Positions 1 through 7,914 of a DNA stretch of 15,542 bases are shown here, one piece after another. The notes below the pieces were generated by a model. It did no database searches. It was not told the origin of the DNA and worked only from the letters and a program-made list of their open reading frames with translations. The position numbers and the translations under genes were made by a program. Source of the stretch: Blastocladiella britannica (Eukaryota > Blastocladiomycota > Blastocladiomycetes > Blastocladiales > Blastocladiaceae); contig MU624971.1 of NCBI GenBank assembly GCA_025349905.2, positions 1-15,542 of the forward strand, read 5' to 3'. Every line of letters begins with the position of its first letter. The stretch's first letter is position 1.

Positions 1-131
1 TCTCTGCTGCACCAGTCGCACAATTGGTGTAGTGCCCGCATAGCGGACGAGATCGCCGGTGAGATGGAAACTTTCGAAAGCCCACTCAGCCGTGTGACAG
101 AAGAGAAGTGCCCGCTCTCTTTCGCAATCAT
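1..131 (-). CDS. Possible 5' end of a divergent gene (partial, uncertain)
   Basis: An ATG on the minus strand at 131-129 opens a frame that stays open to the left edge (about 43 codons, beginning MIAKESGHFSSV). A second minus frame, reading ..AEWAFESFHLTGDLVRYAG.., and plus frame 1 are also open through the same stretch, so the coding frame cannot be decided. The divergent position before the gene at 299 would fit the head-to-head layout seen elsewhere in the window. No family was recognised. It may equally be non-coding or the end of another gene. Confidence 0.2.
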   Translation of the reverse strand, partial: MIAKESGHFSSVTRLSGLSKVSISPAISSAMRALHQLCDWCSR

Positions 132-298
132 CCTATTTTGTTATTTTTTTTTTTCCCTGGCACCCTTCCCGGCACCCTTCCCGGCACCGAGCAATTTTTT
201 TTTTCTCTCTCTGCAAAATCAAGACCCAGCGCCTTTTTTGTTTTGAAAAACGATAACAAAGAGGTTCAAGAGAAACAATACCAAACATCAAAAAAAAG
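132..298. promoter_or_regulatory. 5' region / probable promoter and leader of the gene at 299
   Basis: This is a non-coding stretch with T-rich runs (about 141-154 and 194-203), a small 12-bp tandem repeat and an A-rich leader (..ATCAAAAAAAAG) directly before the ATG at 299. No TATA box or other clear core element was seen. Its promoter role is inferred from position only. Confidence 0.35.
161..188. repeat. 12-bp tandem repeat, about 2.3 copies
   Basis: The unit CACCCTTCCCGG occurs at 161-172 and 173-184, followed by CACC. It lies between two T-runs in the leader of the PNUTS-like gene. It is short and probably a replication-slippage product. Confidence 0.7.
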
Positions 299-2687
299 AT
301 GCAAGCCAGAGCTACGGCCACGTCCCAAGTCGACGATTCTTCGTCTTCAAGTTCTCCGGTCGGAAAGCGGAGGATATCCGAGGTGCAAACATCGTCGTCG
401 GATGTGTCAATCAAATTGTTGAATGATGTTGTTGATGATGTTGATAAAGCGAATGCTGATGCTGCTGTGACTGGCAGCGACGGCGTTGAGCCAGTCGCCA
501 AGCGGGCTCGGCTCGGCGCTAGTTTGACCAGGACCGCTGCTGCGGTGAATGACGGCCATGCCCACAAGTATGTGGTGGCAACAGCACCGGCGGCGTGCCC
601 CTTTGTCGATCCAGCGACGGGCAGATTTGTCAGCACGGAGGCGATGGGGTCGGACGAGTATATGACCTGGCTCATGGCCGGCGATGCCAGCCAGGCCGCC
701 AAGCTCGCCGTGCTCGGCGCATACGCAAGGGCATCCCCCAACGACATCATCCCGTATGTTTTCTAGTTTTTTTCCGTCGTTTTTCTCGTTATTGGTTCCA
801 AGCACCGGAGGGACTCACAGGACCATAAACAATATCAGTGCCCTCCGCCGCCTGACGTCGCAAATCATTGGCATCTTCAATAACTGGGCGATCCGCGCCA
901 TCAAGGACACGGACGCGACCATTGCCGAGGCAGTCTGCGCCGCGCTTGCAACGTTTCCCCTGACCAAGGCATCGACCAGCCTGTTCAACGGCTGGCTGCC
1001 CAAGGTGCTCAAGTACTTTGTGCGCAAGTTCCCGAACCACGAGCAATGTATGATGCCCCTATACCTTTCTATCCTTGTTTCCTTGCTGATTTGGCCCGTA
1101 TTCTCACTCGTCCACACCATCTCACCTGTCACAGCAATAAAAAAACCAGCAGCCGCACTCTTGGCTCGGATCGACACCCTCCCAGCAGACCTGCCAATCC
1201 CCCGTCCTGCACTGGGCAGCAATTATGGTGCACCACCGCCGGGCTGCCGCCGCCCCGTGATCAACAAGGACCTGGTGTGCAAGCCGTCGCGGGATCTGTC
1301 CACTGACTCACTGCTCTCTTCGTCCTCGTCATTGCTGAGTAACAACAACGGAGCGGCGGCCGCACCTGCATCACGCACCGCTGCGTCGGCCATCCCATCG
1401 CACGTGTCGACCAGCCGTGCCTCGAGCCCTTCGGAATCAACCGCTGGAGATTCCCCATTGGCGTCGCCCGCGCAGGGCCTGATCACGCGTCGGGCCCGGC
1501 CCGCGCCGCCATCGACCGGCACGTCGCCATCCCACTCGCCCGTAGGCTCCCCGACCGACCCCTTGGCCCCGGGCGCCCCGCGGCCGATCCTCAAGAAGCT
1601 GACGTCGACGCGCCGCATCCGACGCACAGTGTTGTGGCGCGACGAGCACGGGCAGCAGCTGGAACAGGTGCGCGAGTTCGTCTCGGACGTGTCGGAGCTG
1701 GGCACGGGCGGGATCCACCACACGGCGGCCGAGGCGCGCGCGCTCGAGGTGGCCGAGTCCAAGGGTGCGCTTGGGACCAAGCTCGAGCCGCAGATCGAGT
1801 TTATCGCACCCGTGCCCTGGTCGTTTGTTAAAGTACACCATCGCGGGATTGCGTCCGCCGATACTCAACGCGACCGCCGCCGGCCGCCACACGACACGGT
1901 TGATTTCGGCCGGGCGTCTGGTGTCCATGGCGAGTTGTCGGTGGCAACTCCCGCCGAGCCCCCAGCCTTTGAGCTTGGGTCCATGCCCCGTGGGTACGAC
2001 GGCCGGGTACAGTATGCGACGCACTGGGAAACGGTATTATTGTCTTCTTTTTTAATTCTCATTGCAGAGCGTCAAATCAACTAAACGTTTGCATTCCCAT
2101 ACTTTCCCCCTCTATCCTCTTCCTCGCCTTCATAATTGTGTCGTCTGGTCTCGTCGGTGGCACAACGATTGAATCTCCATCGCTTCTCTTCGAAATTTTC
2201 TCCATATGATTCACAGAAATCGGCCGACACGATCGCCAAGGAAATCAAGAACCCGATCCTCAAGACCTACATGCAATTCGGTCGCACCGCGATGCCCAGC
2301 TACACTGCGCCGCCTCCCACCATGTCGTTTGCACCCGGGTACAACGGGATCCCGACCGCCGTGTCGTCGTTTGCCGCTGCCGCCGCTGCGGTATCAGCCG
2401 CGCCGACGACGTCGCTCCCACTACAAGCACCACCACAGCACCAGCAGCCGCAGGTACCAGCGGCCATGTCGTTGGCGCATATGCCGGGGTTGCAGGCGCT
2501 GCTGGCCCAAGTGGCCGCCAGTCTTCCCGTATCGACCGCAGGGGCAACAGGTTCGACGCTGGCGACGGGCGTGTCGATGCCACAAGCAATGGCTCAAGCA
2601 CCACCATCGGCAGCAGCGGCGGCCACTGCCGCCATGCAGCTCCAGTTGTTGCAGGCGTTTGGCCAGCGACCTTCGCAATGGAAATGA
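299..2687 (+). CDS. PNUTS-like nuclear protein: TFIIS-N/LW-like domain plus PP1-docking RVxF motif
   Basis: Model: exons 299-753, 821-1047, 1135-2033 and 2217-2687, giving 683 residues. An alternative acceptor at 838 (exon from 839) is also in frame and removes six residues. Phases agree at every junction (donors GTATGT, GTATGA, GTATTA). The N-terminus is Ser-rich with basic clusters (GKRR, KRAR) that could be nuclear localisation signals. Residues about 100-250 form a helical region with NNWA, ATFPLTKAS and KKPAAALLARI. It resembles the TFIIS N-terminal domain of PPP1R10/PNUTS (LLNNWL, LPLT, and a last helix ending in DW). A Ser/Pro-rich linker leads to R-T-V-L-W at residues 391-395 in a basic stretch, which fits the PP1-binding consensus [RK]x[VI]x[FW]. 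The C-terminal third is rich in Ala, Gln and Pro, and the CCCH zinc finger of animal PNUTS is absent. In known PNUTS, PP1 acts on RNA polymerase II factors; a similar role here is inference. Another TFIIS-N protein cannot be excluded. Confidence 0.5.
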
Positions 2688-2743
2688 GGTCTTCCACCAC
2701 GCAATATAAATATCATATCGTTCATTCTTAAATATATTTCTTT
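2688..2743. other. Convergent 3' junction between PNUTS-like gene and OGT
   Basis: Only 56 bp separate the two stop codons. The sequence is AT-rich (ATATAAATATC, TTAAATATATTT) and could supply poly(A) signals to both strands, although no exact AATAAA was seen. Transcripts of at least one gene must run into the other. Confidence 0.5.
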
Positions 2744-3083
2744 TTAAGACTGCCGCGGCAACGACGCAAGTTGGAGTGCTGCTGCTGCCGGCGGTGGCGG
2801 TAACGCTGCTGGCGGCAACAAGGTACCAAACCCAGGCGCCGTTCCTGCTGCCGCCGAGAGCATCGGCGGTGGACCGTGGCTCAGCGGGATGTTTGGGGCC
2901 ACAAACGTGAACGGCGCTCCGCCAACGCCCATGCCGGCCGGATTGGATGTCCGTCGCGCCGTTTGAAACTCCAACGGCTGCGGTGGCGGCTGGGAATGAA
3001 GTTGGGGAACCGTCATGCGACGCGGAGGAGAGCTGATCCGAAACTGCGACGTCGATCCGAGCTGCTGCTGTTGTAACAAGAGC

Positions 3084-3115
<32 letters not shown>

Positions 3116-6100
3116 TTGCTGGTGGTGGTGTTGGAGGAGCAGCTGGGTGGAGGCCAAAGTGCCAGGAGCTGCGGCGCCCGCGCTCGGAACCAACGAAAAC
3201 TGGAGCGACGAGCCCGGCACCAACATGCCCACGCCGGTCCCAGCACTACCAGCACCAGCAGCGGTCCCGCCACTGGCATGATGGTGTGCGCTACTCCCTG
3301 GTGGGACTAAGTAGTACCGCAACGGGCTCGTGATGTGCGGTGCCATAAGCGTCCCTGGCGGTTGCTGCTGAACGAGGGAAAGCGGCTCAGGGACCGCCAC
3401 CGCCGTCAGCGGCGCCGCGAGAGTGCCGTACATGGAGATGGCCGCGGACGAGACCGGCGCGAGTGTAAGCGGAAGCATCCCGGCCGCAGCAGCTGCCGCC
3501 GCCGCCGCCGCCGCTTGCTGATGTTGTTGCAACTGCATCTGTTGCTGCTGCTGCTGCTGGAGCGCCAGCATCGCGGCGCGCTGCGAGGCAGCCACCGCCG
3601 CGCGCGCATCTACCTGTGCCATGAACAAGAGCCGCGGATCGGTCGCCGGGTCGCCCACCAGCGGCTCGGCCGGGTCGCGGATCCAGATATTGTCGGCGGC
3701 CAGCTGCCCTTGTTCGTGCGCTTGCCAGGCGGCGTCGAACGCACGCATCAAGTTGCCCGTCCACCGGCGCGTGTCAAACAACGGGCAGGTCTCGCGGCCC
3801 AGGAACAACAGCCGCTTGAGCGCATACAGTTCGCCCGAGGTCTCGAGCCGGTGCAGCGTCGGATTGAAGACGATGCCGCCACCAACACCACCCAGTGTCA
3901 TGGACATGCTGTTTTGCTGCAACAGCGCACTGACGGGCGGGAGAACGGGCGGGTGCGCCGTATTCAGCGACATGGCCGCCATCGACCCGCCCATTCTTGT
4001 CGCCGCGGTTGAGGTTGCCCCTATTGCCGCAGAAACGGCCGCAGTTGGGTACCGCGGCACAATGTCGACGCGGTACGACATGGCCAGCGCCACGGCCCGA
4101 TCCTCGTACTCGGCCTCGCTCCCGACAATCATGTGCTCGCCATACCCGGTCGCGAGCGCCACCGATGCCGCCACGCGAGAGCACAGCTTGTAGCGGTACC
4201 GCGGGAAAGTCACGATGGGCGTCCCTGAAAACAAAATGTCGCAGGCGGTCGTGTGCGCATTGCACTCGGGCGTATCCAGGAATAAATCGACGACGCGGCC
4301 GCGCGAAATGTGTTGGTGTTCTGAATGAATGCAAAAAAAAAGTAAGTTTGAGGGAAAAGAAAAGACGAAAAAGAAAAACATACTCGGTGCAACGTCAGTA
4401 AAAATGACACGGCTTGCTACCTCAACACCAGCAATTTCCATGGCGGTGCGCTTGAGGTACTGCTCACCCTGCGCCGGAAACCGCAACAGCCACAAAATGG
4501 CATGCGGGACCCGCGTGAGGATGCGGCACCAGGTGGCAAACGTCACCGGATCCAGCTTGTACAGCTGGTTAAAGTTGGCGAGAATCACCGTGTCCTTGGA
4601 CAAGCCGGGGAAGATCTCCTGGCGCATTCGCCAGCGCTGGTCCTCGTCGGCCTGCCAGCGCACCTCGGGGTCAATCTGGCGCACCAGCGCGGACGGCGAC
4701 GCTGCCGAGTCGGCCGAATCGGTGGGCGGAACGTCGTCGCGAAAGCCCTGGTTGTGGTCATTGACCAGGTACGAGTGGGGCAAAAAGATCAGCTTTTCAG
4801 TGTAGACATGCGTCGTGTCGGCTGTAGACTCGACCATCGCCGGCGTCACGCGGCCCGGGAACGCGAGGTCCGGTGGGGCCACAACGGGGTCCACGATAAA
4901 GTAATCGATCCACCCAACCGAGCCCAGCGTGCCCGCAAAGCCCATGTACGCCACCTGCACGGGGGCGCAGCGGGCGGCAAAGACCTCGTTGAGGGCGCCC
5001 TTGGTGTAGCCGTTGAGATTGACGAGCACGTGGATGCGGTCCACGCGGTTGATTTGGTCGCAGACGCGGCCCGCGTCCCAGCCAGTCACGTCAATAAAGT
5101 GCTCCGAGTCGCGCTCAATTTTGGCTCGGAACGGCGATCCGTCATTGGGCGAGAGCGAGTAGCAAAACACCTCGAAGCGCGAGCGGTCATGGAACCCAAA
5201 GATCGACTGCGTCAAGTGGCTGAGTGGGTGGTTCATAAAGTCGGAGCTGACGTATCCGATGCGAAGCCGCTCGCCCGGCACTCGCGGGACGTCCGGGTAG
5301 CCCGTTGCTGCTGGGAACCATGGGGCCGTGTACACATTGTGCACCATGCGCGCTGCATTGCGGTACGAGATGAGGCGGATTTGGCGCGCATTGAGCGGGT
5401 AGGTGAACGTGTGGAACGGCAATACGCTTGGGACAGGAGGTGGGGGCACGTGCTGGGCCGCTCGAATCGCAATCAGGCGCATAGGACTCGCGTTCTCAGA
5501 CAGCGGGAAGCCGCCGCACCACTCGAGCTGGCCCTGGTACGCATCCAGTTGGCGGTCCGTGAGCTCGCGGATCTTGACAAAGCTCGAGTCGCGATCCTGC
5601 CAGCAGCAAATGAACTGCTGAGTGTTGACGTAGTTGGTGAACGCCTCAATGAAGGTGGGGTTCGAGGCAAGGGCGCGGCGGTAAAGTACAACCGCCTCGT
5701 CGATCCGGCCAATGTCCTTCATGGCGTTCGCCAGATTGGCCAAAGCAATGTCAAAGTCGGGCTGCAGCGTGACGGCCCGTTCGTACATGGAAATGGCCTC
5801 CATGACGTGCCCTTGATCTTTAAGGACCTATTTTGATAACAAAACAAGCATTGACAGTCAGTTGCTGGCAGAGTGATATTCATCAAAAAAAAAAAAAAAA
5901 AAAAAATATTGCGTACGCTGCCCAAATTAGTGTACAAGTGGACGTGGTTCGGATCCTGCGTCAGGCCAGTGTGGTAGTACTGCGTTGCGAGCCCAGGTTG
6001 ACCAAGCGTCACGCACATGACACCCATCAAGTTACACGTCTGCGGGTGAATGTGGAGCGCGAGCGAGACGTAGTAGAGAGCGAGGGCGGATGCGACCTGC

Positions 6101-7730
6101 CCAACGTCCTGGCACATTTTCGCCAGCATTTGCAGCACGATGGCCGTGGCCGCAGCCTCGGCAGGTGGCAGAGCCGCAGGGGAAAGGCCGCGGACCGCAA
6201 GCGCGCTAGCGCCGATCGCAATGGCTCGTGGTGGCGGCACAAATGCCGCGGACGTCCCGAGCGCCGCCGCCACATCGGACACGATCGTGTCGGGATCCAA
6301 GCCAACTGCCCGCAGCGCCGAAATCAGCTCGGTGCGTGCACCGTCCGTGTCGCCCTTGGCGAGGCGCAGCGAGGCTTTGGCGTGCAGCAAGTCGCGGCGG
6401 CGCTCGGCGGGCCACAGCGCCAGATCGGCGGCAGCAAATGTGCGTTCTGCGCGGTCGTATACGGAAATAGCCTCGTCCCACTGCGCCCTTGCACAGAGCA
6501 TGGACACCAGGTTGCGCGCGCCGTCATAGTACTCCGGCCGCAAGTCGACAGCCACACGGTAGCAGCGCTCGGCGTTGGGCTCGTCTCCAAGCGCGCGGTA
6601 GGTGGTGCCCAAGTTGGAGTAGGCCTCGGCAAAGGACGGATCGAGGTGCAATATGAGCTGATTGTAGTACGCCGAGAGCGGATAGAGGCCCAGCGAGTAG
6701 CAGGTGCATCCCAGGAGCAGGAGCATTGGGATCGACGCGGGACAGACTAAAAACAGTGTCTGCAGCACCGAGAGTGCCGCTGCAAAGTCGCCAGCATTGT
6801 AGCGCACGTGTGCGAGCTGCAGGAGTTGTTCTATTCAGTTTAGAGGTTGTTAGTTGAACGTGTTGAAAAAAGAGAGTGAAAAAGAGAAAAATTGAGGACC
6901 TTGTGAATGCTGGCTGAGCGCAATGTGCGATGCAGGCGTAGCAGCAGCAGGCGCGAGCGGCAAGGCCACGGCGGAAAAGGGAACCACTTCCCCATTGGGG
7001 AGGCGAACAGGGCCGCTCGGCGCCACTAGGGGGTGCGCGTGCGCCTGCAAAGGCGGTGGGAGAATCTGCCCGAGCGGCGCATGCTGTGATGGGTATCCGT
7101 GGCCTGAGAAAAACTATTTTGGGGTGGTGAGCAGGCAGGTATAAATAGACAAGAGCGATGGTATCGCACCTCTTTTCGCATGGATTCGGCAAAGGCAGAC
7201 TGGACTCGTGCAGGCGACCCCGAGAGTGAGCTCCCACGGCCATGCGAGCCAGCGTGCAAGGCATGTGCGTGGGCGTGAGCTACCGCGCGCAGACTCGAGA
7301 TGGACGGGGCGCGTCCTCGCGAGGAGCCCGTGGCAGAGGGAGACAATGCCGAGGGGCTGCCGGGGGCGTCGCCGGTCGACTGCATCGCAAAGGCCTGGCG
7401 CACGGGCGACTGGACTACCGCAGCGGCCGTGTAAGCCTGCGGCGTGGCTGAGCGGCGGTACGAGGTGGAAATGTCCAGCGTGGGCGGGGCCGTGAACGGC
7501 TTTTTCATGTCATGGTGGCCGTCGCCCTGCTGTTGCTGCTGTTGTTGCTCTGGGTGCGACGAGGACGATCGCGCTGGCTGGGCCATGCCGAGCGAGGAGG
7601 ACGAGTGCAGCGACGACATGGAGCCCGTTGGTGACGAGAGGCGACCATCGCGGCCGACGGTTGCTATTGGCCAGGGCGGGATGGTGTGGATCGGGCCGGT
7701 GGTGTCGCTTTCGTCTTGATTTGCGGACAT
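2744..7730 (-). CDS. OGT: O-GlcNAc transferase (UDP-GlcNAc:protein, GT41)
   Basis: It transfers GlcNAc from UDP-GlcNAc to Ser/Thr of nuclear and cytoplasmic proteins. Exons in transcript order: 7730-7170, 7083-6900, 6830-5917, 5827-4384, 4320-2744; total 1559 residues (human OGT 1046). Residues 1-245 are a Ser/Gln/Pro-rich extension. Residues about 249-615 carry TPR units, e.g. FAEAYSNLGTTYRALGD and VHLYTNLGS/VLKDQGH, joined exactly across an intron. The catalytic region has GYVSSDFMNHP (catalytic His about 753), VNLNGYTKG, FNQLYKLDP (Lys about 977) and, across the next intron, VAPKHQH (Lys 1035, His 1038) and HTTACD (1057-1062). These are the residues that bind UDP-GlcNAc in human OGT. SGTPIVTFPRYRYK replaces the animal AGTPMVTMPGE, and TPR wording such as YNQLILHLDPSFAEAYSNLG recalls fungal OGT-like proteins. 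There is a low-complexity insertion before ELYALKRLLF and a tail of about 300 residues rich in Gln, Ala and Pro. It shares a 184-bp divergent promoter region with the EEP-like gene. Confidence 0.95.
3083..3121. repeat. Trinucleotide repeat encoding poly-Gln (13 Gln) in the OGT tail
   Basis: On the coding (minus) strand this is 13 consecutive CAG/CAA codons. Seven uninterrupted CTG units on the plus strand lie at 3095-3115, followed by three His codons. It lies in the C-terminal tail of OGT, outside the catalytic core, and is likely length-polymorphic. Confidence 0.9.
3482..3559. repeat. Poly-Ala and poly-Gln codon repeats in the OGT tail
   Basis: Positions 3482-3514 encode 11 Ala (mostly GCG on the coding strand). 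A mixed Gln/His/Met/Leu stretch follows, and 3539-3559 encodes seven Gln. Low-complexity tails of this kind are usually disordered. Confidence 0.85.
5828..5916 (-). other. OGT intron 3 with T22 tract near the donor
   Basis: On the sense (minus) strand the 89-bp intron opens GTACGC, runs into 22 uninterrupted T (A22 at 5885-5906 on the plus strand), and ends CAAAATAG. Exact phase-0 joining restores the conserved TPR reading NLGS-VLKDQGH, which confirms the boundaries. The pyrimidine tract sits next to the donor rather than the acceptor. Confidence 0.85.
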
Positions 7731-7914
7731 TGTTAATATTCCTTTTCTTTTGGCGGTGGATCACGACCAGGGTCGGTAGGGCGGGCAGGACGCGGACAAA
7801 AAATTGAGGGTCGGCGCTTTGGAATGCCTCGGTCTCGGTCGTGGAAGAGGAAAAAAAAAAACTCTCAGCCACGCACGCACCTTGGCTGCTCAGTCCATAC
7901 AAACTTTATAAGGA
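7731..7914. promoter_or_regulatory. Divergent promoter region, OGT / EEP-like gene
   Basis: The two start codons are 184 bp apart and face away from each other, so this segment must hold both promoters and both leaders. It contains an A11 run at about 7850-7861, with AAGGA just before the ATG at 7915. No TATA box was found. Bidirectional promoter function is inferred from layout. Confidence 0.5.

Noticed and set aside
1223..2024. Long minus-strand open frames opposite the PNUTS-like gene
   Set aside because: They mirror the GC-rich Ser/Pro linker on the plus strand and show no domain; the plus frame joins its neighbouring exons in phase.
3335..4193. Plus-strand open frames of 190-225 codons across the OGT tail
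   Set aside because: They arise from CTG/GCC codon repeats read in antisense and give Arg/Leu/Cys low-complexity proteins.
4502..5836. 444-codon open frame on the plus strand opposite OGT
   Set aside because: It is the antisense shadow of conserved OGT exons, which leave few stops because they are GC-rich. Its Arg/Val/His-rich composition matches no family.
7084..7169. Stronger-looking acceptor CTCAG at 7104 for OGT intron 1
   Set aside because: Using it puts the next exon out of frame and leads to a stop; CACAG ending at 7084 keeps phase 0 and the open frame, so it was preferred despite the weaker tract.
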